Below are positions 24,664 to 35,884 of a stretch of DNA of 64,000 nt, in pieces. This DNA comes from Microvelia longipes (Eukaryota > Arthropoda > Insecta > Hemiptera > Veliidae), in assembly GCA_018340805.1 (NCBI GenBank), contig JACMZG010001870.1, positions 53,008,210 through 53,072,209 on the forward strand, written 5' to 3'. Each line of letters starts with the position of its first letter. Position 1 is the first letter of the stretch. The position numbers and the translations under genes are program-made. Under the pieces are notes generated by a model that made no database searches, was not told the origin of the DNA, and saw only the letters and a program-made list of their open reading frames with translations.

Positions 24664-24970
24664 GTCACAACCAAAGACGGTGCACTGGATGCACTAGTGT
24701 ATCGGACAAGTGCATCCAGTGCACCGTCACAACCAAGACGGTGCACTGGATGCACTAGTGTATCGGACAAGTGCATCCAGTGCACCGTCACAACCAGAGA
24801 CGGTGCACTGGATGCACTAGTGTATCGGACAAGTGCATCCAGTGCACCGTCACAACCAGAGACGGTGCACTGGATGCACTAGTGTATCGGACAAGTGCAT
24901 CCAGTGCACCGTCAACCAGAGACGGTGCACTGGATGCACTAGTGTATCGGACAAGTGCATCCATTATATG
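24664..24970. repeat. Satellite of perfect hairpins, 60-62-bp unit
   Basis: Each unit contains GACGGTGCACTGGATGCACT, a 13-nt loop AGTGTATCGGACA, and the exact reverse complement AGTGCATCCAGTGCACCGTC, followed by a 7-9-nt ACAACCAGA-type linker. Units start at 24676, 24737, 24799, 24861 and 24921; the last right arm stops after ten bases. Four full 20-bp-stem hairpins thus stand in series. Because all arms are alike, each left arm can also pair with the preceding right arm. The array is GC-richer than its surroundings. Reading frames across it (TSASSAPSQ..) are incidental. It may be a fold-back expansion of an inverted repeat element. Confidence 0.95.
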
Positions 24971-26404
24971 AAAAATGCTGTCAGATTACGCAAGCAAGAT
25001 TTGTTTTAACTTGTCAAACTTTTTATTACGAGAATTACACCATTACTTTTGTTGTGTTGATAACCAATTATATAACTTTGTGATATTGGTCGGTGCTGAA
25101 ACGTGGACACTCGACGAAAAAGTGGAGTGTTACATTTCTTGCTCTGACTAAAAGAAATCACCGTGTGATTTGATTTGAATAGGCATGTAATACCTGGATA
25201 CCGGTGTATATTTGCCTTTTTATTTTATTTGAATTTACACTCAAATGCTTTGTTAATTTTATTGGAAATTTTCATCTCACTGGTTTTAGTTTTGTGTCTA
25301 ATTCACATATTTTCAATCCAGATTCAAACATGCAGACAATACATTACTTTAATTTATATTAATCGTTTTTCTAATTTACTTTAGTTGTTCTTTTGTCTTC
25401 TCTCTATTGTGATATTGAATTTGCAATTTTGCGTCTCTCAGTCAATTCTCCTGCATTGATGGAAATAAAGCTGTATTACAGAAAACAACAGAACGGTTTT
25501 ACTTTTCCTCATTTATGTTGTACGTTTATTAGAGAAGTATTGTATTTGCACTAAATTATACGTTGATGCGGTTTTAAGACCTCCTGGGTGGTTTTTACTA
25601 AGTTGTCGGTCTGTATGTATGTGTGTGTCTGTTACCACAATAGACCTCCTAGTGTGTTTATTCTAGAAATTTAAATCATTATAAAGATATCCCTGGTTTT
25701 GGTTTCCTGGAAATATTTATGAAATATATTTATGACGTCGTTTATTGCCATTTATGACTTGTATAATGTATAAAACGTTTAATAGGTTTTGCATGGACTT
25801 GAAATTCATCTCGCATATACAGTCTATCGTTTAGTTTAAAAATCTTGACAGGTCAGTTTAGACCCACTGATTCTAAGAAAAAAAAAATCCTGCAAGAAGG
25901 GAGCGGGAAAAGACTGTAAACAACCAGGTTATTTTACCCGTATTTTCTTGGTGATGTTTTTTTATATTTCTTTTGTATAGTTTTATTTTAAAATATCATT
26001 TTTAAGATTGATTTGAAAGTAGTTTTCAAAACGATGTAATCAAAAGAAGAAACACAAACAAAGTGAACGATTGCCGGGAAGAAGGTTTTTTCCCTACAGC
26101 GGTTATTGCGGTAGGGATTTTTTCCCTTTTTAAGTAAGAGGTTGGCAGCGGCTTCTCTGATTGGTCAATCCCCAAAATACTTATGACCTTGGGGATTTTT
26201 AAACTTAACGATGGACTGTAGTTCGTTATAAGAACCACAAAGTTGATCAATTTCTCCTCATTACCGGCATTCAATTTTTATGGAATGACTTGTAAACGTT
26301 TTGATGAGTACCTAGGGCTTCAAACTTTAAAGCATAGTTTACAAGCTTGACTTTTTTAAACAAATTATAGTTTAAAACTTTGTTTTTCTTACAACCCTTA
26401 TCTT
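24971..26404. other. No gene recognised
   Basis: AT-rich spacer. Short chance frames only (25175-25384, 26026-26274). Confidence 0.5.
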
Positions 26405-26635
26405 GAGCGAAAGGTTTTAGCGAATTTCCTTTGAAAAATACAGAAAAAAATGAGTTGCGCGTATTGCTTGATAAGTGAGTACAAACCGTTTATAAACTGA
26501 ATGCTTTATTTTAATGAAACACAAAGCATAAACCGGTCCCTTAAGCAAGAAATAGATTATTAAGCTCGGAAACTCGCATTCCCAAGAAACTTGCCCCGGC
26601 AGGCGGACCACCGCACCGAAATTATTTTGTTGTAA
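26405..26635 (-). repeat. Dispersed repeat family R1, near full-length copy
   Basis: On the minus strand this reads GGTGCGGTGGTCCGCCTGCC, CTTGCTTAAGGGACCGGTTT, ATGCTTTG.., then CAACTCATTTTTTCTGTATT and CAAAGGAAATTCGCTAAAAC. It therefore spans the family from its GCGGTGGTCCGC head to its AAAGGAAATTCGC end in about 230 bp. The end is an inverted copy of the GCGAATTTCCTTT block near the head, giving subterminal inverted repeats. Confidence 0.7.
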
Positions 26636-26660
26636 ATAAAATTATAAAGAAGTATCGTTC

Positions 26661-26960
26661 TTACCTGGATTTGAACCCAGGAACACGACTTCGAGTGTTC
26701 GTGTTGACTGCAGGCCATGTTGATTCAACTCAGAGGCCCGAAAAATCGAAAACGACCCCCCTTTTAAAATATGATGTTTACCGGCCGTCTTTTAAGAGTC
26801 CGGTTAACCACCGTTTTTTACTTCATAAAACCGGCTCCAGACCTTATTATTCGATTCAGCCCCCCTTAAAAAAAACATTAAAAACGACCCCTACTTGAAA
26901 TTCATTCTTCACTGGCCGAAACTTTAGTTTCCGCTAATTTACCAGGGGTTTTCGACTTTT
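26661..26960 (-). mobile_element. tRNA-derived SINE-like element
   Basis: The minus strand carries a B box GGTTCAAATCC (complement of 26667-26677) inside CCTGGGTTCAAATCCAGG, and an A-box-like TGGCCTGCAGTC (complement of 26706-26717) at normal spacing. Downstream in plus coordinates (26735-26960) two related blocks AAAACGACCCC..C..GGCCG follow, which could be the SINE body or a neighbour. The direction of the body relative to the promoter is unclear, so the limits are tentative. Confidence 0.45.
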
Positions 26961-27034
26961 TGATTACTTAGAGTGGTCTTATGGATTCGGAAGAGTTATG
27001 CAAAACGTATTTTTTATCAGGGACCTCTGGAACA

Positions 27035-27095
27035 GAGGTCATGGCCATTTAGGTCATGGCTCGGGTCCGAGGTTCGACTCCTACCGGTTTTTTTC
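27035..27095 (+). repeat. tRNA-like Pol III promoter fragment with T7 stop
   Basis: A consensus B box GGTTCGACTCC lies at 27071-27081, an A-box-like TGGCCATTTAGGT about 30 bases upstream, and TTTTTTT at 27088-27094 as a Pol III terminator. The T stem pairs for only three bases and no acceptor stem forms, so it is a tRNA-derived relic rather than a tRNA gene. Confidence 0.5.
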
Positions 27096-28755
27096 ATAGG
27101 AAATTTAGGAAATACCAGCGAAAGGAAATAAGTAGCAATTTAAAATATGGCTAATTGTGACACTTGACGAGGACTTTGAAAGTGAGTCTAAGGTACAGAA
27201 GAAAAGTTCCTTGATAAAAGATTTATCGTTGTAATTTGAATTTTGTATTCTAACCATTGAAAAGAAAATTTTATTTCACATCGTTACCATGAAAACAAAA
27301 AAAACTATTTAAAATGGTTTGTTTATAATCCACTGAGAATGAGAAATTTCATTTTGCAAAATAAAAACTCCGGACAAGTTACAAATCTTATATCACGAGT
27401 CAATCTAATTCAAAACTGTATTAAACAATAACAATTTACCATTAATCTCTATATGTCAATCAATAACTTTTGTCTTACGCTATGAATATCAAAATCAAAC
27501 ACAAATAAATACTTCCATTTAAGTTATAATCGTATATATGTTACTCAATTGATTTTTATTAATTTATCTAGTGAGTATCGAATGACATATATAAGAGTAG
27601 GATAATTGGGATGCATGTTACCTTGACACAGATACAGAGAGCCCCCTGGCAGTGACGTCACAGTCAGATTCTAAAACATTATAATATCCGACTATTTCTC
27701 ATGCATAAGTCATGTCAAGTAAATTCAACTAGATTTTCACCTTATCTTGTCAAATTTTCATTTTCCAGTATGAGTTGAAATTTTTTTTAATTTTCCTTAC
27801 CTGCTACCATAGGTCAGAGTATTCATATTACCAGAGTACGTGTTTCGGACGTCTGTTTTTAAATTTTCCACATATTCCGTTTTGTTTTGGCGGTATAAAG
27901 AAATGTATGGGCAAAAAAGCAAGAAGATTTTGTTTTGGTTGTTTGTTCTCTATTTTTTACTTTTCGTCACCCATCAGGGTAGGTGTTGTGAAAGTATTGT
28001 TTTTACCGAATAAACTTCCCAAGTTGTTAAATCGATATGTTTATGTTAGTCTACTTATGAAAACTATTTTTTTTTATAAATATATATACATATATAATAT
28101 ATATACAGTTATATACATTTATTACATCGGTTAATGTGGGGGACGCCCTTTCTGGAAAAATGACGCTCCCTCTGACGAAGCATTTTTTTGCGAATGTCCC
28201 TTAGAGGTGTGTGAAATATTGCTCCTCCCTCCCCTGGGATTGGTTCCCCCTACAAATTTTGACTAATGGTCTGGATTGCTGAGAATAATGGTGAAATTTA
28301 TTTTTACATATTTTAAAAAATTGACTTTTAGCTAAGTATTTATTAAATCTATAAAATTTAAAATTCCAAGCTTACTAAGAGAAATAAAATCCCAACCTAA
28401 AAGCAATAAGTGTATGAACGTTGTTGCGTAAACTACCATTTTGCTCCCTATAACAAGTAAATTTACGACTAACACGACACAGTGTTTATTTATTTATTTC
28501 AGTCTGTGTTTATATTATCGTCTGATTAGAGAGTTTATTGATAAGGTGTTATCAGTATGTTTACGTTTTGTTATTATAGTATTAGTGATAAGTGATATGG
28601 TAATTTTAGAGCGGTTTTATGTTGTGACCTCTAAATGCTTGAATTAGTCAACGCCGGGTCTCATGTCTTATGCAATAGATATTTATTCATGACTTTTATT
28701 ACTTTCAATTTTAATGCTTTTAAATAAGCCATTCCCTGCGTGCAGAAAGATATAA
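27096..28755. other. No gene recognised
   Basis: A 119-codon frame at 27775-28134 ends in a TA tract and has no recognisable domain. A TGACGTCA palindrome lies at about 27654. Nothing else supported. Confidence 0.5.
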
Positions 28756-28835
28756 TCCGTTTTCACGTTATTACGGAAGTTAAGCAACATTGTGAGTGTC
28801 AGTGCGTGGATGGGTGACAGCCTAATCTGAAGCTG
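28756..28835 (+). repeat. 5S-rRNA-like segment, copy 2
   Basis: CCGTTTTCACGTTATTACGG, then AAGTTAAGCAACATTG, then GTGGATGGGTGACAGCC align in order with 5S rRNA (CGGTTCTCGTCCGATCACCG, AAGTTAAGCAACATCG, TTGGATGGGTGACCGCC). Only the middle and 3' part including the A and C boxes is kept; the 5' stem is not recognisable. It is a pseudogene or SINE3 head. A minisatellite starts 35 bp after it. Confidence 0.75.
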
Positions 28836-28870
28836 GTATTGTGGTGTTGGTGCAAATGATGATGAAGTCT

Positions 28871-29103
28871 ACCAGAGGGATTGTACTGGCTCATATGATG
28901 GTTACCAGGGATTGTACTGGCTCATATGATGGTTACCAGGGATTGTACTGGCTCATATGATGGTTACCAGGGATTGTACTGGCTCATATGATGGTTACCA
29001 GGGATTGATTGGGATTGTACTACCATGGCTCATATGAGGGATTGTACTGGCTCATATGATGGTTACCAGAGACATTGTACTGTCTCATATGATGGTTACC
29101 AAG
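28871..29103. repeat. Minisatellite, 31-bp unit, about seven copies
   Basis: The unit contains GGGATTGTACTGGCTCATAT and GATGGTTACCA. One copy is scrambled near 29000-29040. Like the 17-bp array at 16.4 kb it adjoins a 5S-like segment. Confidence 0.95.
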
Positions 29104-30909
29104 CTCCTGGTTGCATTAGAAGTATCTCTGTATAATATCAATATTGAAGTGAGTAACACGTTGCTCTAACCTACAAATTAGACAAATACTATCAAATGCT
29201 TTTTAATTATATGTAAAAAGTTTATACTATGTGCTCATGAACAAGAACCGTCTCAACTGGAGATAGGGCCATTTCAAAACAACCTATTCAATTAGAAATT
29301 ACATTTTTTTGACTTTTGAGATGTTCTAGCTCTAGCTCATATACGAATATTGTAAAACATTGAGACTTTGGTTATTTTAATCTCTTTTCACGATAGCGAT
29401 AAATTAATGTCGTTTTATTCTTATTTAATTATAAATTTTGAAATATATTGTCATTATTGTTAGAGACAGAAAACGAATTTTTCTGTCTAATTAACTAAAA
29501 GCATTAGTTAGCCGAGCTGGAGGCAGAATTCGCCACACTCATTTCATAAAATTTTTAATTTTCATCAAAACCGGAGTGGTCGAAACGTTGCAAACATGGC
29601 TCGGTTTGCAACTACTGCCATGTTGAAAGCTGTAACTGATCCATATAGTGAACTGCGTTCCTCACTATTGTGCCGATCTCATCATGCTTACAGACTAGAG
29701 CTGCACGACTGATCTTGACCTTTGCCATCTTATATGAAGTTTGTCATGATTGATGACTTAGATTTGACGTTACTTTAATTAATAGAAAGTTTTTCCCTTG
29801 ACCTCACACAGGTCTACCTCGTGTTGTAAAATAGGATTCAGAATTATAGTTATAGAGGTGCTGTTCTGTTTCGTCAGAATCCCCGTGTTATGTTTAAACC
29901 AGTAGAAATAATCACTTACATATGTTTGAGTGCGGAACAAAAATGGCTATGCATGATTTCGAAACTGCGAAAAGCTATTTTTCTAAATAACCTATAAGGA
30001 ACCTGTGGCATTATTTGAAACTTGGCAGTACTCTTTCAGACTAATTTATAGGGCTAAACATAACATGCCATAGCTTGACGTTCATATTTGTTGATCTTGC
30101 TGCGTCCGCTTGTTCCTATGGCTGTATTAGTTTTTAATATTAATTTATTTGTTTAATGTGCTATCATATATTTATGTATCCTTGACCCTATTTTAGTTTA
30201 TTTATAACAAATATCTTTGTATACAAATATTTTTGTTTTGTTCATAAAGTTCATAAAGAATTTTTCTTTAAGAAAAAATCTGAAATACTATTTGTCTAGA
30301 AATAAAAGTTTTCTTTCACTGCTTCACTACTACTTACTCTCAACAATACATCAAAATAGTATAAAATTACATTAGTGTGTGTGATGTTATTTTTCTTCTA
30401 GAATTATGCATATTTTGTTTTTAAATCTACGTTCTCAGTGATTATCATTTGATTAATTGTATTGATTTTAGACAAAAATATTAATCATTTTAAACAAGAC
30501 TAACTCTTACATTATTTTTCAAATAACTTAAATATTTAACATGCTGAGCCTTTACAATCTATTGACATAAATTAGATTATTATCATGTCAAAAAAGTTGT
30601 AAAAGTTTTGGAGTAGTCAAGATATATGCTGTTGAATCTATTTTCAGTCTCTTATCAACCCAAGGTCAGCTAAATAGCTCCCTTATCAGTTTTATTGCAT
30701 CTCCCGCCTTTTTCCCTCGAGAGAAAATATATTTTCATATTTTTCTTTTACTAGTTAGACTATTGTCTTGTTTGTAAACATCCTCAGTCTACTAAACCCT
30801 GAACATTTCTATGTAAATCATATTTTGTAATTTTTGTACGAATTTTGTATTTGATTTTTATTCTAGCCAATGTCTGTGTTCCTCTTAGGACAATAATAAG
30901 TAAAATATC
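29104..30909. other. No confident gene
   Basis: A short frame at 29596-29712 (38 codons, MARFATTAMLKAVTDPYSEL at its start) has less AT-biased codons than the surroundings, but I do not recognise it and see no flanking splice logic. Otherwise nothing. Confidence 0.4.
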
Positions 30910-30993
30910 CTGTCAAGTTTTATTTATAATAAACTTTTATTCTTCAGTCACCCTTCAATTTTTTATGATGTTATTTGTGCAATATTTCTCCCC
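30910..30993. repeat. Direct repeat, left copy
   Basis: It contains TGTCAAGTTTTATTTATAAT, CTTCAGTCACCCTTCAATTT and ATGATGTTATTTGT. The same 85 bp with about six changes recurs 772 bp downstream at 31682-31766. The pair could mark a segmental duplication or the terminal repeats of a small element. Confidence 0.85.
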
Positions 30994-31681
30994 CTGCAGG
31001 CATCCGCGCTTAAAATAAGGCGTTCTTCCATATCAATGGCGATATCTGTATTTCTCTTAGGCAGAGTTATCAGAAAGATATGACGCGAGTTAAATTATAC
31101 TGCATGGGGTTCCTAGGTTCAATGTAGTAGTTAGAACCGACTGGAAAAATTGTGTTAGCTTTAAAATAACCTTACATTTTATCCTTACTGCCAAATTCTG
31201 GAAATCTTTCGTCAGTTTTCTAGAAACTCCTTTTCCTCTCTGACATCCATATCAACACCAGACATAAACGTAACCTTTATTCTCTTTCCTGTCGTTTAAC
31301 TCAATTCCAACAGGCTCCTTCCAACCTTGTCAAATCCATTTAGCTTCCACTATTAAATCTATAGTGTTACAAACACTTCTCTCACGCAAAATTTTCCTTG
31401 ACGGCAAAATCAATCCTGATAATTATTTGTACGTGTTTTATAATTTGGGTTCAACCAGGTGATAGGAGACGAGGTCACGGTACCTGCCTACTTGAAATAG
31501 TGTGTATTGCTTCTCGCAGGTTTGACTTGTTGGCGTAATAGAAAGTCAGCAGGCGTACCAAAACAAAAATATTTTCACTTTACATTGACGACAATTCTCT
31601 CCTTACATTCATCATGTCTTCTAATTTTCATCCTACATTCTACATGAACGACGATATCACCTTACATGGTTGCCAAATTTT
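30994..31681. other. Spacer between the direct repeats; no gene recognised
   Basis: No coding frames or RNA genes seen in this 690-bp interval. Confidence 0.5.
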
Positions 31682-31766
31682 CTGTCAAGTTTTATTTATA
31701 ATACACTTTGATTCTTCAGTCACCCTTCAATTTTTTATGATGTTATTTGTACAATATTTCACCCCA
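31682..31766. repeat. Direct repeat, right copy
   Basis: Near-identical to 30910-30993 in the same orientation; the flanking sequences differ on both sides. Confidence 0.85.
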
Positions 31767-31775
31767 AAAAAAATG

Positions 31776-31918
31776 CGTGACAATAATTCTCCCCACAAAT
31801 AGTTGACAATTTTGCCCACAATTGGTTGACAACTTTTCTCATAAATGCTTGACAATTTTTCCCAAAAAATGGTTGCCTATATTTCCTACACAAATGCTTG
31901 ACAATTTTGCCCACAAAT
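31776..31918. repeat. Degenerate minisatellite, 22-28-bp unit
   Basis: About six copies of TTGACAATTTTGCCCACAAA with ATGG/ATGC linkers. One more TGCTTGACAATTTTTT copy lies at 32104, beyond the LINE end, which suggests the LINE inserted into the array. Confidence 0.8.
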
Positions 31919-32062
31919 AATAATAATATAATAATAAAATCCTTTATTTCCGCCAAATGTTTAACATTAGAAAATATTATATAAATAAAATCATAGAAAC
32001 ATTTACACATTTTTATAAATGATAATTTTAAATAGTTATGGTGAAGGCCCTTAGTAGATATC
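31919..32062 (-). mobile_element. LINE 3' end with TTA-rich tail
   Basis: On the minus strand GGCGGAAATAAAGGATTTTA (with an AATAAA signal) is followed by a TTATTATTAT tail (31919-31945). This arrangement is the usual 3' terminus of arthropod non-LTR retrotransposons. About 115 bp of 5'-ward sequence belongs to it; its position inside the TTGACAATTTT array gives the borders. Confidence 0.5.
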
Positions 32063-34901
32063 AAGTATCTAGAGCAAGGGTATCAAAAAGTATAATAAAA
32101 GAAATGCTTGACAATTTTTTTCAGGTTAAAAGAAAGAAATGACATCATAATTCCTAAATACCATTTATTTACTCCACATAATTCAGTTATGATTCGCAAA
32201 AATTCGGCAAAATTTTATTAACTGAACCCGTTAGACAAATAAAATGTTTATTTCCTAGCTTTCAAACATGTAAGCATTTTTATATGTTAACTAATTTGCT
32301 GTTTTATTTTTGTTGCAGGTTCGTACCGTTTTTGTTTGAACGAGTTAAATAGTTTTCTGCAACTCCTGTAAGTTAGATTTTAATGATTTAATTAAATCTA
32401 TGATTAAATCTAGAAAATAAGCAGGCCCGTGAAACTTTCTTTCTATAACTTGAAACCCCTAAGGAGCCCCTTAATGTATCCTACAGAAGACGGGATAATT
32501 GATATTATATAATTATAATAATAATCATATAATTATTATATAATTATATAATTACGATTATTATAATAATAATAATCATATCAGGTATTATCATTGGTTT
32601 TAATAATAATAATAATTAGTAATATTATTATTTTAAGTTTTTGTAGAAAATATTGGGGATATTTTAGAATTCCCTTATTATTTTTATGTATTTTATCATA
32701 AATTGATTAAAAGAGAAAAACATCTACCCCACAATGTCGCTTAGTTTTCTAAGTTTTTCTTGAAAAAAGAGAAACAGTTAAAGAAACTTTTGAAAAAAAG
32801 TTGTTTTTGAACAAGGAAAAAGTTTTAGCTTAAGTTTCTTTCAGAACCATTATCAAGGGCAGCTCGGTATGAATTTATTATAACACCTTGTACATTTTTA
32901 ACTTAACCTAGATGGTAAAATTGGGTTTTATTTATGAATACTATCTGCAAAATATAGAAACAAGCTTCTCTAATTCGTATTTAAAACTATTAAAGTATAG
33001 GCCGGTTTTGAATTCGTTGCATTGTTTGATATCTGGGTCTGTCTGACCACTGATGTGGTTGATTTTTCTTATTGTAAACAAACTAGTATTACTAACATCA
33101 TTTTTACCAACAAAAAAATTTTTAAATTCTTTAAAATTTTAAACCGCCTTTATTTGAAGAGGCTATGACGGATTTCCATGAAATACAACAGCTTGTCGGT
33201 GTTTTTTCATTGGGAATAATTTTCGCAGCTAACTCTTCCATGGTGATAGCGAGAGGAGTTTTCTTACATCACTCCTATTAGGCACTGATTTCCTTTTAAA
33301 TTTTCCCAACCCGTAGATGCTGACATATAAACAATTGATATTAACACAAAATGTGTTCGAGTTTTTTAAGTCAGTTAAGTTTTTAGTCCGTTCCATAGTA
33401 ACAAAGTCATATATGGGTAACTTACATATATTGGGTCATATAAGGAGGTCTGGTGGCTTTTTGTCCATCGTGGTTACAGACGTGTCTACTCCAGTACATC
33501 TGCTGGAATTACAACAAGGTGGAAGCATTAGGAAGTCATAAAATATCTGTAATAAATGTCAATGTCATGAGAAATGAACTACATTCAGTGAGCAACATGA
33601 ACCTAGTTGGCTTTCATTACTAAAGGGCCTATATAGGGTTTAGGGTTTCACTAGGGAGCAGTGAAAAGGTTTTTTTTAGAAAACAAGTCCAAACCCCCAG
33701 TGATTCCTTCACCTTTAGGCTTTCTATACATATTTAGGTAGGCTATAGACTTGAGTCAGTAACTATACATGTCAATAGATAAACTTTCTTACGTTTGAAG
33801 GATCAGCAAAAATTATAAAAGTTATAATTAATTAAACATTAATTAAATGGTAAAAGAGTGTTAGAGGAACATATTTATATCTTAAAATGTATAATTTATT
33901 CATACATAGTTTATTTTTGTACAAATATATATATAAGGTGAAAAGAGAGTCCAACAACTCAGGGAACAATAAGACAAAAGATCCGCCAAGGTCAAAAACT
34001 TGTCAGATATCATTTATCATATCTATTGAACTTAAAAAGGTGATGTCTTAAGAAAAAAACAATACAAAAATGCCTTCTAAAAAGAAGTGAATTAAATAGT
34101 GACGACAATGAGAGATAGAGCTAAGGAAAGTAGAACGAAATGTAATGAACTCAGCAGCGAAATCTGTTGGTGAGTTACATTATGAGCATTCAGTTTGCGA
34201 GGTGTGATTGCAACAAGAAATAACCTGCCAGATAGAAAACAAACCTTCCCTATTTCATTTCTGAAATGAGTATTTTACGTTTGCTATCCACAGTTGTGAA
34301 TAAGGTATGTCTTAGGCCTGAACATTTCCAACCAGCTCTAGACATTTTGATTGGATTTTTAAAAAAAAATGATTGACGTCAAATGCTATGTTGCATCTGG
34401 GCCAAAATCAAATTAAATTTTCTTCTCGTGGAACTTAAGTTTCATCCTGATCGGTTGAGGCCTTTGTCGAAACGTCCATCTCATTCATATACACATAGGA
34501 TGCAACATTTTTGGGTTCTGGGGGTTATACAATTTAGACATTTCATGAAAAACAAGGTTCTCACGTTATTATAATGCTTCCTCCCCTTATTATAGGTAGA
34601 GAATTAATAATTATATACGAGATTGTGAAAAAAGTTAAGAAATGTGAAAAACAGTAAAAAACTGAACTCTGTCTGAACAATATAGAGGTGCGGTTGGAAC
34701 AGCATGTTGAAATCCTATTTATCGCTTTAAATAGAGCTTTCCCTTTTATTTTAGGACCTGTTTTGCAAATAAAAAGCTTTTCATAGTAAGCGTTATAGAA
34801 TAAAATTCATCCAGCAATAAACAGGGCTTAAGTACTGAATTAAAATTAACATGCAATCCTTGTCTTTTGATATTGCTTAAAACTTAAAAACTCCCTTTCG
34901 T
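32063..34901. other. No gene recognised
   Basis: An ATT/AAT-rich simple-repeat zone with self-complementary runs lies at 32505-32640. Other frames are short chance ones. Confidence 0.5.
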
Positions 34902-34949
34902 TATATATATAATATATATATATATTATATATATATATATATATAATAT

Positions 34950-34988
<39 letters not shown>
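34902..34988. repeat. (TA)n microsatellite
   Basis: About 40 TA units with several ATAATATA breaks. Confidence 0.95.
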
Positions 34989-34992
<4 letters not shown>

Positions 34993-35606
34993 TCCGTTTC
35001 CTTGGAGTATGACACCTGTAGTGGCGCAACATCTAAAAGAACGCAATACTTTTTCTCTAATCCTTGAGTATAAATGAGTAAAAGCAACAAAGTAACTATA
35101 AAAAGTATTCAATTTATTGATTAACCATTTCTAGCGATAAAGGGAAGGTAGTGAACATCAGGTATTCCTGGAACATAGTTATTCAAGTATTGAATGAATA
35201 TGGAATGACATTGACAAATAGTACTCCAACAAGTACCTGTACTCCTGAAATAACCCTACATTTACACCTACCTGACATAAGAATGTAAGGTACCAATGCA
35301 TTCAACAAACCGGATTACCTTACCTCAGGTTTATGTCATTTATCTTTATTGACAAGCAGTTAACTTATTTCAAGAACAGGAAAAAAATAATATTTATTTG
35401 CAAAAAGTATTGGTAAAATTAGCGAAATAAACTAGATTATTAGATCAGGATCATTCTTTTTTAACGAAAAAATGTGAATAAAAAAAAGAACCAATATTAG
35501 TTAATATTTTTACCCAAGTGAAAGAACAGTGGGAATTTTTATCTTGAAAATGAGGTTGCTATCGATTCCGTTTGGCTTGCTAATACCAAAATATATAAGC
35601 AATAAT
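34989..35606. other. No gene recognised
   Basis: AT-rich spacer; nothing identified. Confidence 0.5.
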
Positions 35607-35611
35607 ATATG

Positions 35612-35690
<79 letters not shown>

Positions 35691-35701
35691 ATTATATATA
35701 C

Positions 35702-35765
<64 letters not shown>

Positions 35766-35797
35766 AATATATATATATAATATACATAATACATATA

Positions 35798-35882
<85 letters not shown>
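35607..35882. repeat. Longest (TA)n microsatellite in the window, about 275 bp
   Basis: More than 120 TA units with scattered TAATA and TACATA breaks. The 188-codon minus-strand frame running through it is an artefact of the YI repeat. Confidence 0.95.

Positions 35883-35884
<2 letters not shown>

Noticed and set aside
26661..26735. Functional tRNA gene on the minus strand
   Set aside because: A and B boxes are present but the acceptor and anticodon stems do not form properly.
27961..27985. Sixth 5S-like piece (GTCACCCATCAGGGTAGG)
   Set aside because: Only one short C-box-like word; no A-box counterpart at the right distance.
34440..34480. Another hammerhead-like word group (CTGATCGG .. GTCGAAACGTC)
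   Set aside because: The core CTGATGA is not present and the stems do not pair; more likely a generic retroelement tail.
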